Shown: positions 24,675 to 33,945 of the stretch, in pieces
Layout: each line of letters opens with the position of its first letter
Numbering within the stretch: position 1 is the first letter of the stretch
Source of the DNA: Hydractinia symbiolongicarpus
Taxonomy: Eukaryota; Cnidaria; Hydrozoa; Anthoathecata; Hydractiniidae
Direction of reading: 5' to 3'
Length of the DNA stretch: 64,000 bases
NCBI RefSeq assembly: GCF_029227915.1
Contig: NC_079877.1
Coordinates: forward strand, 32,019,851 to 32,083,850
Notes under the pieces: generated by a model
Seen by the model: the letters and a program-made list of their open reading frames with translations, nothing else
What the model was told of the DNA's origin: nothing
The model's database searches: none
Position numbers and translations under genes: made by a program

Positions 24675-26098
24675 TATTAAAAGAGCCTTACATGATTATC
24701 AGAGATCGTGAAAAGTAAGTAGCTCTCTCCTTTCTTGTGTAGTTTTAACGTGTTCAGTAAATAAAAATAATAATGATTTGGCTTTATTACAACCTGAATC
24801 TCATGATTAAATTTGAATTGTTACCGTGAACGTATTGTTAATATGCCTGTTTCTTTATTATGTTTTTAGTTTGTTCAAGCCATTAATATATAAGACGAAG
24901 ATTCCTAATCTTCACTTTGAAAAGGGCTGTCTGTTTAAAATCGACAAGGAAATCAGAAGATATGACTCGTGTGATACAAGGTATCTTAACAGTTCACATC
25001 TAAATTAGTATTCTCTATGGTGCTCTTTTTTATTCCTAGGGCCACTATTTTAAAGTAAGAGTCTTCGTGTTTTAACTTTATGCTAACTACAACTTCTTAG
25101 CTGTTGGTGTATTGCAGCTAGTGGGCGGCAAAAAATTTTTTTTTTATGGTATGACAAATCAACAACGTAGAAAATGCCTAGATGTATTTTTTACAATTCC
25201 TGCATTACACGTTGTGTTGAAAGATAACCGTATTTTGACCTGAGCCTCAATTTTCTTTGCAAAATGACTGAATATAGGCTCAAATTTTCTTATTTTTTTC
25301 TTAATTTTTATTCCTCTTTGTTTTCTTTATAAATAACTACGATATTTTATCGACATTTGAAATAACATTTTTATTAAAGAAAAAAAGACTTCTTTTGTTA
25401 TTTTGGGATAAAACTTTATTAGTAATTGATTCCACTATTTTGAATACATTTTGCCTCCAGAGATCCATGAATGCTGTATAGCTAATTTACTAAAAAAAAG
25501 AAACTTGATTGTGTTCTTCTGAAATTACGGTGATTTTGGTAACTAAATATCTAAATATCAAGGTCTTTAAAAATTGAATCTTGACAAGCTGAAACTGGGG
25601 GTTTTCCTAAAATGTATTTACGATTTCAAGGTTTTTGAGCGTCATCTAATAATCTACGCATTTGTAAAAGAAAGCGCAAAAGTATTCGTTTTATCATAAC
25701 TCCAATAACGTCTCTTAAGATCCTTTCTATTAATGTTCACGTAATAAATATGTTCTTCCTAGACCTCAAGATGTTGCCAATGATGGCTTTTGTGAATGTT
25801 GCAAGATACGTTACACATCACTGCAACAGGTATATGTATGCTATGACCCCTTTTTTTCTTGTAGATCAAATCTGTTTCTTGGATACAAGAATTATATCAA
25901 CGGAAAAAATAAAGTTGATAGTTTTTTGACAGAAAGACTCGTTTAGCTATTGTTATTGTTTTGATAGCACCTCGACAGTGATCGTCATAAAAGCTTCGTT
26001 ACTAATAAAGAAAATTATGATAAAGTCGACCAGTTGATAGCTAAAGGAGTTAGTTTTGACGACTTTGTCGAAGCATGCAAGAAGAAAGCTGCTAAAAA
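24675..26098 (+). CDS. DBF4-like module: motif M and DBF4-type zinc finger
   Basis: Four exons join in matching phases: 24675-24714, 24870-24980, 25763-25829 and 25968-26098. The first two read LKEPYMIIRDREN across the splice, then LFKPLIYKTKIPNLHFEKGC. This matches the shape of DBF4 motif M, which has 'LKxPF-V-ED' followed by 'YRP' and a Pro-rich core. The last two give GFCECCKIRYTSLQQ, then HLDSDRHKSFVTNKENYDKV, and continue with DQLIAKGVSFDDFVEA. This is a C-x2-C-x9-H-x5-H finger followed by the DBF4 family's characteristic 'F-x(4-8)-Y-x-x-V/L-D-x-L/I' helix. In cells DBF4 is the regulatory subunit that activates CDC7 kinase, with motif M and the finger binding the kinase. The BRCT-like motif N is not seen. 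The last exon could also run on to 26138 (KYVLRNNRKCDFRE) before another gtatgt donor. No stop lies within these exons. Confidence 0.78.
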
Positions 26099-26138
26099 GT
26101 ATGTACTTAGAAATAATAGGAAATGTGATTTTAGAGAG

Positions 26139-27580
26139 GTATGTTATATTATAAGTAGTTACATGAAACTACACATTTAGTATGTTGTATTAGCTCATCA
26201 AAGTGATAATAGTATGACACATTAACAGAAGTGAATGTCAGTGATTTAGAACAACTCTTACGAGGAAAAGTATTAGAAGCAGATATGTTTTATTCTTTCT
26301 CAGTCATAATATATAATAGTCTTTTTATTTTAACTATTAAGTTTTGATAAAGAAAAATAAATCTTCAGGACATTTGGAGAATGTCCTGAAGAATTATTTG
26401 GAATAATTAGCTCTCATTTTTTTGCGTGCATTTCCGAATATATGTGAAAAAACGCTAATATTTTTTCATCTCACGCTAATATTTTTGCTTCATAGTTTTT
26501 GGGCGTGGGTTTTTTTACTTTGATTTCTAAGTGATATCCGTCGTTTCGTAGTTCCTAGGCAAAAGCGATATGTCCTAATTAGAGTTATGATTTGTTACAT
26601 TCGCTTTTTTTGCATCAGCATCATGTCAAGTACCTATCTGTTTTTAATAAAAATTTCTGGTGCTGTGTATGAAAGAAGATTGGTCCAAGCTCCAGTTAAT
26701 CTGCTAACGACGAGATGATCTTATCGTTGGACTAGCATTCAGATTCGCGTGCAAATTCACTATATCAAGTTGAGTAAAAAGAAAATCTAGGATGCTAGTT
26801 AGTAATAGGACGTTAACTTTTGAGTAAGCTGGTTTTAAATAGAAGCGTCTACAGTGATAAATCTAATTGTAAGTATTTTTAGTCTTTAAGTTACCTAGTT
26901 AGTAAACCAGCTACACAGTTTAAACAGTAGTTGCAATACGAATTGCAACTTATTGTTATTATTTAGTACAGTATAAAGGTGTTAAAAACTCAAAGTAGTA
27001 GTATTATATGACAATAAATTGATAATCCGTATTATAATCTTCATCGATTTTAGGTGCTGGCTTAATTGCAAAGATGATTCACTAGCGAAAGTGTAGGGAG
27101 TCAGAACACTATATATGGAATAGGAACTTCTGGTTCAGAGCTGCCAAAATTTATCTGTTCTTCCATCCACGATATTTATTGAACACTTGCAACAAACATG
27201 CATCAAACATTCGCAATAAGAGGAAAATAAATTTACACAAGTTATTGACTTGATCAATTCATGGCTTGAAATTCATTAAAAGTATTATAGAACATTCAAT
27301 TTATTGTTAGGTTATGCTATAAATGTTTTTCTATTTACAAAACATAGCATTTTAATTGTAATTCATATTTCTTCTTATTGGAAAAAAGAGTATATTTTAT
27401 TATATATTTTTAGCTCTTTACAAAGACAAGCTTGTCACGCATGTCAGAAAATTTGAGTGAGGAGCAACGATGTTTTATGATCTCGCACATTTGTGTCTAA
27501 AATACTACCTCGTAGCCAGAACAATTTACCTAGGACTTGTGACCAATTTAGCCTGCTAGCATTTTAACAAAGTTTAAAAA
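26139..27580. other. Intron/intergenic, AT-rich, with small palindromes
   Basis: No supported coding sequence. It contains a perfect 13-bp hairpin at 26362-26392 (tcttcaggacatt, loop tggag, inverted copy), a 9-bp hairpin at about 26929-26950 (agttgcaat) and a short direct repeat acgctaatattttt near 26450-26490. If the DBF4-like and recombinase modules belong to one transcript, this is part of an intron of about 3.3 kb. Confidence 0.5.
26362..26392. repeat. Perfect 13-bp hairpin
   Basis: The arms tcttcaggacatt (26362-26374) and aatgtcctgaaga (26380-26392) are separated by tggag. Function unknown. A U-run does not follow, and in a eukaryote this would not be a Rho-independent terminator. Confidence 0.85.
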
Positions 27581-27689
27581 CAAATTGATGGTGTGGCTAT
27601 AAGCTCCCCCTTAGGGCCTACGTTAGCAAGTATTTTGAAAAGTTGTCCTACAGAATTTACACCTATCTTTTATAGACGTTATGTAGACG
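27581..27689 (+). pseudogene. Reverse transcriptase fragment, Penelope-like
   Basis: The frame reads QIDGVAISSPLGPTLASIL, then KSCPTEFTPIFYRRYVD. The 'QxDGxAMGSPLGPxLAN' block and the 'F-x-x-RYVDD' catalytic block are reverse transcriptase landmarks, and this spacing and wording is typical of Penelope-like elements and related retroelements. The 15-25 residues normally between the two blocks are missing, and the frame breaks on both sides (a TAA lies just upstream at about 27575), so it is a dead fragment with an internal deletion. It has no relation to the surrounding exons except position and would sit inside an intron. Confidence 0.7.
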
Positions 27690-29387
27690 TAAAGGTGATT
27701 CCTTAGTAAATAATTTATTTAGAAAATCTACGTTTGGTGGTGTTGTTGTTGCAATAATTGTATTAGTGTATGAAAAACTTTCTATGATTCCTAGTAGATA
27801 TTGCACGAAAGGATATCGACTTTGATAGTTTGATCAAAGAAGCAGCTAAACATATAAACTTTGAAACTATTTTTTTTCAGTTTGCTTTTAGGCGGTTAGC
27901 TAATTATTTCATTGGCCAGGTTGGTCATATCAAACTCTGTCTATTTGTCACGCTTCCTCAAGTTTACCCGCAAGCTCAGAACCCTTTCTCCTTCTTTAAC
28001 AAAAATAGTCAAATATGTTTTCCATCCTGGAATTTGGCATTGGCAATCTGCGAGTGATGATGTGAATTAATTCCAACATCACTCGTGAATTCTCAAGGCG
28101 TTTTTAGGTAGAAACGTACGATGAGCGATTTTTTGTTAGACATGATAGTACGTAGTTCATGGACAAATGGCATATGTTCGCAACACGAATTCTTTTTCAC
28201 GCACAATTAAAGGACAATCTTTTATACGTGAAATTTTTAGTTTTTATAAGGTTAGGTTTTTCTTGCAAGCAACACTTTTCCCAATGGAATTTTTCTCATT
28301 ATTAAGTGATCGATAAATATAACTTAAAATTGGTAGTATTTATTAACATGGCTCTTAATTTGTAACAACCATATCAACACTGACATTGGCCAACATAAAA
28401 TAATCTTTTCCCTTATAAACAAAATACTCCCTAGATGTTTCTTCTATAATATTGAATCCAGGCTAAATACAGTAAATATGGTACCAATAAAATTATATTC
28501 AACGCTAATTCACTCTCACTGAAAGCATACTGGTTATTGCTATTCCGCAAGTTTCTTTGCTGTGTTATCGTGATTGTGCGGGAATCAGTAGCAGGCTTTT
28601 AGTAGGCAGGCTTAAGTCTCGTTCGAAAGGTTCTACATACACGTTCGCTGCCACTCCGTATTGCATTGCATAGGAAAGAAGTCATTGCGATAAACATTGT
28701 GTTGCGTCAAAAGTTTGCGTAAATGTAAAATTTCAAAAGCACCCAATAGACTTGTTTCGATGACATTGCCACTTTATCCGGACTATGTATTGTTTCCTGT
28801 TCCTAAGGTTTTGTTCTTGTTTTTCCGTTTTTTGCTGGATTTTCCGTTTTCAGTCCACCCATGTTTTTTAAACGTTTCTTAACTTTTTTCGTTTCTGAGC
28901 CTCGTATTACTCACATAAAAAAACGAGTAAGTTTCTTGGCATATAAATAAAGATCCTGGTGTGATTTAACATGCGCTGTAGCAGTAGAACTAATGCATTT
29001 GGTTATAGATATATACCTACATTGTGAATATAAGTAGCCTACCATTTTAATTACTTACCATTTTTATTCCTTTTTGTTGCTTTTCATTATTATGCGTATC
29101 CAAGTTATTGTCTCTAACAAACTAGTTTACATACTACTGCCTCAGATTCCTTACTTCTGAAGTGGTCTTCTTAAGTTCATTTTAGATTCCTTAATCGTTT
29201 TGAACAGCAGTATTTTTAACAAATTTCATTTAAATTATTATTTTTTTCGCTAGAATGTAAAATTTTGCATTAACAAAAGGGAAATATCAATTATAAGGAT
29301 ATTTAGGCAACTCAAGCACTAAGTTTTTTATTTAAACTGTGGTGATATGTAAAACAAAATAACAAGAAAACATTGTTTCCTTTATAG
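27690..29387. other. AT-rich stretch without supported genes
   Basis: Only weak open segments are present, such as 27830-28057, which reads IDFDSLIKEAAKHINFE near its start and shows no domain. A small inverted repeat lies at 28051-28085 (cgagtgatg and catcactcg). Nothing else stood out on either strand. Confidence 0.4.
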
Positions 29388-29563
29388 GATTCTGAAAAGA
29401 TGCAGGGTATGTTAAAAATTGTTTTTGTTTTTACTATCCAACATTTGTATTCATATTTCTCTAGAATGCTTTTTTTAGATTTCCTTTGGTTGTGAACAAT
29501 TAAAAAACGAATTGAAATTGGACATTGGAAACACGAGCGACGAAACCAAAAAAGAAAACAAAG
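29388..29563 (+). CDS. Two linker exons between the DBF4-like module and the repeat exons
   Basis: The first, 29388-29406 (19 nt, acceptor tttatag, donor gtatgt), joins the short form of the DBF4-like exon (ending in phase 2 at 26098) to read KILKRCR. The second, 29479-29563 (acceptor ttttttag, donor gtacat), reads ISFGCEQLKNELKLDIG and then a charged NTSDETKKENK tail. It ends with one extra base, which is exactly the phase required by the following 63-nt exons. The second exon is convincing because only one frame is open and both ends fit. The first is too short to be sure of. Confidence 0.55.
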
Positions 29564-29681
29564 GTACATAAAATTACGTAATTACTGCAAAATTATCTAA
29601 TCAGATTTTTTCTATTTTCTCGTCATATTCCCAGAACTTAGAAAAGCACTTGCATAAAATTTGATATCCTGATATATGTAG

Positions 29682-30987
29682 AAAGTCCTCTTAACGATGG
29701 TCGACAATTTGAGGTTACCTTCGAAGGGATCGAACCTTTGGAAGGTATTAACAATTCTTTGCATATAATTAAAGTTGTTTTGCATTGCACATGGAGTTCT
29801 GTGATCTGTCAGATACATTTTTAAAAAAATTATGTTTAGAAACTCCTCTTAACGATGCTCCACAATGTGATGCTACCGTGACAGGCGTCGAACCTTTCAA
29901 AGGTATTAACAATTCTTTGAATTTGGTTGAACTTGTCTTACTTTTCACATGTTGTTTTTACACAAATTACATTTTTTATCAACATTATGTTTAGAAACTC
30001 CTCTTAAAGATGCTCCACAATGTGATGTTACCGTGACAGGCGTCGAACCCTTCAAAGGTATTAACAATTCTTTGAATTTGGTTGAAATTGTCTTACTTTT
30101 CACATGTTGTTTTTACACAAATTACATTTTTTATCAACATTATGTTTAGAAACTCCTCTTAAAGATGCTCCACAATGTGATGTTACCGTGACAGGCGTCG
30201 AACCCTTCAAAGGTATTAACAATTCTTTGAATTTGGTTGAACTTGTCTTACTTTTCACATGTTGTTTTTACACAAATTACATTTTTTATCAAAATTATGT
30301 TTAGAAACTCCTCTTAAAGATGCTCCACAATGTGATGTTACCGTGACAGGGGTCGAACCCTTCAAAGGTATTAACAATTCTTTGAATTTGGTTGAAATTG
30401 TCTTACTTTTCACATGTTGTTTTTACACAAATTACATTTTTTATCAAAATTATGTTTAGAAACTCCTCTTAAAGATGCTCCACAATGTGATGTTACCGTG
30501 ACAGGGGTCGAACCCTTCAAAGGTATTAACAATTCTTTGAATTTGGTTGAAATTGTCTTACTTTTCACATGTTGTTTTTACACAAATTACATTTTTTATC
30601 AAAATTATGTTTAGAAACTCCTCTTAAAGATGCTCCACAATGTGATGTTACCGTGACAGGGGTCGAACCCTTCAAAGGTATTAACAATTCTTTGAATTTG
30701 GTTGAAATTGTCTTATTTTTCACATGTTGTTTTTACACAAATTACATTTTTTATCAACATTATGTTTAGAAACTCCTCTTAAAGATGCTCCACAATGTGA
30801 TGCTACCGTGACAGGCGTCGAACCCTTCAAAGGTATTAACAATTCTTTGAATTTGGTTGAACTTGTCTTACTTTTCACATGTTGTTTTTACACAAATTAC
30901 ATTTTTTATCAAAATTATGTTTAGAAACTCCTCTTAAAGATGCTCCACAATGTGATGCTACCGTGACAGGCGTCGAACCCTTCAAAG
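29682..30987 (+). repeat. Nine tandem copies of a 63-nt symmetric exon with its intron
   Basis: The exons lie at 29682-29744 (diverged) and then at 29840, 29995, 30150, 30305, 30460, 30615, 30770 and 30925, each 63 nt. The last eight start exactly 155 bp apart and are nearly identical, introns included. Each has a tatgtttag acceptor and a gtatta donor, starts with two bases and ends with one base of a split codon (phase 1-1), so any number can be included without changing frame. One copy encodes 21 residues, E TPLKDAPQCDVTVTG then VEPFK. The diverged first copy reads SPLNDGRQFEVTFEG then IEPLE. The upstream exon ends, and the downstream exon starts, in the same phase. The result is a repeat of 9 x 21 residues in the linker before the zinc fingers. 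Copies differ at a few positions (GTT/GCT for Val/Ala, and C/G in ggcgtc versus gggtc). Confidence 0.9.
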
Positions 30988-31079
30988 GTATTACCAATTC
31001 TTTGAATTTGGTTGAAATTGTCTTACTTTTCACATGTTGTTTTTACACAAATTACATTTTTTATCGAAATTATGTTTAG

Positions 31080-31499
31080 AAACACATGGTGTTGACTTCA
31101 GGAGCGAAACTGTAAAAAAATAGTAAGTTTCTACAGAATGAACATATTTTACGAGTAATAAAAGAGTCGAAAATTAAGACTTACCTACAAGTATCTCATT
31201 TTTATTATAGTAAATACAAACGGCAACAATTTACCTGTCCAGTGTGTAAGAAGGCAGTATATAATCTCCCGAGACATCTTCAGGGAAAAGATCACAAATG
31301 GACGGCCGAGTCTGCCAAGGCTGTAGTCAGCCATTTTTCTTTACGAAAAAAAAAGATCAAGAATACTGCTACTGAAAGTTCATCGAAGCAGGACTATCAC
31401 ACCCTTCGTATATGTCCGTTGGGACAGTGTGTCAAAGTCGTGAAAAGGTTAGACGACCACCTTTTAAATTTTCACAAGATGAAACGCGATACAAAATAG
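31080..31499 (+). CDS. Two C2H2 zinc fingers preceding the recombinase (truncated by TAG)
   Basis: Exon 31080-31122 (THGVDFRSETVKK, donor gtaagt) joins in phase to an exon starting at 31211, giving KYKRQQFT before the first finger. Finger 1 is CPVCKKAVYNLPRHLQGKDH (C-x2-C-x9-H-x5-H). Finger 2 is CPLGQCVKVVKRLDDHLLNF followed by H (C-x4-C-x9-H-x4-H). In related eukaryotic tyrosine-recombinase proteins I remember, a paired finger of this type ('CPV-x-x-C ... VVKRL-x-x-HL') stands directly before the recombinase, which supports the assignment. The frame meets a TAG at 31497-31499. It would otherwise continue (YSLLKNASKFSKPLKSD) to a TGA at 31653, which argues for a nonsense mutation rather than a natural end. 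Confidence 0.75.
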
Positions 31500-31650
31500 T
31501 ACAGTTTACTCAAAAATGCATCAAAGTTTTCGAAGCCATTAAAATCTGATGTTGCTTTGGCTTCTCCCCGTAAACAAATATTGTCAATCAAACAAAAATT
31601 CATGTTAAAAAGTAATTTCGAAGAATCAAAAACACCACCAGAATCAGATC
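31500..31650 (+). pseudogene. Linker between zinc fingers and recombinase, with stop and frameshift
   Basis: In the zinc-finger frame this stretch is open and protein-like (YSLLKNASKFSKPLKSDVAL, then SPRKQILSIKQKFMLKSN) between the TAG at 31497 and a TGA at 31653. The recombinase frame takes over just after, offset by one base, at a run of eight A (31655-31662). A single indel in that homopolymer would join the two frames. No plausible intron explains both lesions. A homopolymer sequencing error could explain the shift but not the TAG. Confidence 0.55.
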
Positions 31651-33240
31651 GTTGAAAAAAAAGAAAAAACTTGTACGGTAACGAATCCATCACCTCAACA
31701 ATATGCTACTGATCAAGATCCTTTAACTCCGTTGAAAAATTACAAACCTGACAATACTGATGCTTCCGCGGTAAAGATATACAGGATGATGCCTGAAGCA
31801 TGCAAGAGTGAAGTGGCTTCTACTAATAGCGGAAGTGATTCGGAGTATTTACCGTCGAACGATGATGAAACGGAGCAAATTGTTTTGCCAAATGATGAAG
31901 TTGAATTTTTCTTTGATCGCTTTCTTAGCTTTATTTGCGGCCCAGACGGAGGCATGAGGGATAGAACGTCTTCTATAAATGTTGTAAACGATGTCAGGAG
32001 AATTTATAAAATTATTAACGCGACATCCGTAGCGGATCTCTTAAATAAAGAAAAATTGAGGAATAAATATTTAATGGGATATTGTGTTAAGAAAAAACAT
32101 GCGCCTGATTCTATTAAAAAGTATCTCTATTCCCTAGAAGACTTTTGTAATTTCGTGATTGTAGAGGATGTTGTTATCCCAGGTATAACAATTGAGAATA
32201 TTCAACAAATGAAAGTTGTTTTCCGCTCCTGGCGAAAAAACTACAATAAAGGCGCGAGAGACCGTTATTGGGAGCGTCAAGAGACAGATTTTTTAATGAT
32301 AGTGACACCGCAACAAGTTCAAACATATCTTAAGAGCAAGAACGCGCAACTGGCAAAGGAGATATTTACTAAGTTAACTCAGGATGCAAATACGGTGCTT
32401 TCAAATACAGAGTATTGTGCGATTCGTGACCATTTACTCGCTCTAATTCATTTTAGTAATGGACATAGATCCGGTGTAACAGCAAATTTGACAATCTCTG
32501 AGTTCGAACGAGCGGTGGAAATCGATTCAACGTACTTAATAAAAGTTCGCAAACATAAAACGTTTACATTTTCTGGTCCCGCTATCATATCTTTGGATCA
32601 AGAACAGTACGCTTATCTTAAACTCTTTGTTACAAATCGCAAAGCTAATTTATCGTTAGAGTTCGATAATGTCTTCGTTTCCTGCTCGGGAAAACAAATG
32701 GCATCAGGTTCAATAAGTAAGCAAATCAATAGTCTGTGGGTTAAGTCCGGGATCCTTGATCCAGCGAAACAACCAAAAAATCTGTGTTGTAATGTCATCA
32801 GAAAAAGCACAAGCACGGGTTTAAGAGATGCAAGCTCTGGACATTACCAAGAAGCTGCGGATCTGATGGCTCATAGCCTTAAAACGGCCGAAAAACATTA
32901 CTTCCTTCGCGAGAAACAACAAGCCGCAGTTACTGCGGGACGTGTTATAAGGCAACATTTCTTGGAAGACGAACCCACGAAATCAATTTTATCTACTCCT
33001 CCACGAAAAATCGCGGAAATAAATGAGCATGCATCGCCACGACATCAATGGAGAATAGAGGAGGTACAAACAATACAGGAAATGTTTAAAGAAGAAATTG
33101 AAAACAGGGATATATCGATGCTTAACGTAAGAGATAAAAGACCTATGCTGAATGTACCTGTTGATATCTCTATCAAGCAAATCTATGATAAAGTCCGTAG
33201 CTTAATGCGATATACTCCTGTTAAGCGACCTTTAATTACT
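31651..33240 (+). CDS. Tyrosine recombinase (phage-integrase-like fold, Crypton-like)
   Basis: A long open frame of about 530 codons with no intron. Counting residues from the codon at 31732, the acidic N-terminal part (1-60) is followed by a helical, SAM-like DNA-binding region (about 80-200) with YLMGYCVKKKHAPDSIKKYL. The catalytic domain runs from about 225 to 395. Its first active-site Arg is R246 in FSNGHRSGV, and the beta-hairpin Lys is K276 in VRKHKT. N354 stands where many family members have His, and R357 follows in NVIRKST. H381 is in LMAHSLKTAEKHY, and the nucleophile is Y390. These residues cleave and rejoin DNA through a 3'-phosphotyrosine intermediate. The architecture of C2H2 fingers before a recombinase with no reverse transcriptase fits Crypton-type DNA transposons better than DIRS or Ngaro. 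The frame stays open to a TAA at 33265, but a gtaagc donor at 33241 probably ends the exon at ATT ACT. Confidence 0.88.
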
Positions 33241-33568
33241 GTAAGCAGCGGATCTGTTTCTGTTTAAATCTGCAGTTTTTGATTCTTTTTATAAGATCCT
33301 AGTTTTTTTAAGGTCTCGTTTCCTTACTTTGATGTTAAATGATCATATCTTTTCTGAATTTAATCGCGATTCCTGATTAATCCTGAAAAATTTTATAACT
33401 GAGAAAATATTTTTTGGTAAGCCGTAAATGCAACTTATGGGAGGTGTATAAAAAACGCATTTAGTACCGCTCATACATTGCATATTGTGCTATTCACATG
33501 GAAGGCAAATAAACTTGAGAATTAGCTTTAACCTGAGATAAACTAATTGACATTTTCACATTTTTCAG

Positions 33569-33945
33569 GAAACTGTAAGTACGGCAAGTAGTGTGCCACA
33601 GCAAAAATCTTTATTCAGAGTAAGTAGTAGGTTTAATTTTTTGGTACACTCTCCAAAGATTATCAGAGGTACAATGTGTATAATGTATTGCCCTGAATGT
33701 TCTTGGAAAAAATATCATTTAAAAATACTTATTTTTTTTTCTTTCTGTTATACTAGGGCAAGAGAAGAAGTTTATTTTGCGATAAAGATGTTCAACTGCT
33801 ACGTCAAAAGTGCTCGGATATTATTGCTAATGGTCCTTTAACGAAACAAGCTGTCACTAAGGCGTTGGAAGGGGAAGATATACTAAACAAATTTACTTTT
33901 GTACAAATTCGTACTCGTTTGGACTACGAAAGAAGACAACTATGA
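33569..33945 (+). CDS. C-terminal exons of the recombinase, Myb/SANT-like
   Basis: Exon 33569-33619 (ETVSTASSVPQQKSLFR, acceptor tttttcag, donor gtaagt) and exon 33757-33945 (62 codons, TGA at 33943-33945) are both phase 0 at the joints. They connect in frame to the recombinase exon ending at 33240. The last exon begins GKRRSLFCDKDVQLLRQKC and ends LDYERRQL, with an evenly spaced helical pattern. The end of the recombinase exon (from W440, QWRIEEVQTIQEMFKEEI, to KQIYDKVRSLMR) has the same character. Together they resemble a pair of Myb/SANT-like DNA-binding repeats, which I infer from pattern only. An ATTAAA at about 33976 might serve as a polyadenylation signal. Confidence 0.6.

Noticed and set aside
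27830-28057. 75-codon + strand frame
   Set aside because: A weak likeness of its start to the DBF4-like helix was considered, but no finger, splice partner or conserved residue supports it.
29312-29818. Minus-strand frames of 85 and 68 codons
   Set aside because: They are antisense to the linker exon and to the first 63-nt repeat exon, which have consistent splice sites on the + strand.
29785-31079. Eight overlapping open frames of about 66 codons in the 155-bp repeat
   Set aside because: They read through the acceptor and intron of each unit. The exon phases show that only the 63-nt core is coding, so these frames are repeat by-products.
29785-31079. Possible CRISPR-like array
   Set aside because: The whole 155-bp unit is repeated with no unique spacers, and the setting is eukaryotic with splice sites in each unit.
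31740-33180. Several minus-strand frames opposite the recombinase
   Set aside because: They are shadows of the long + strand coding frame.
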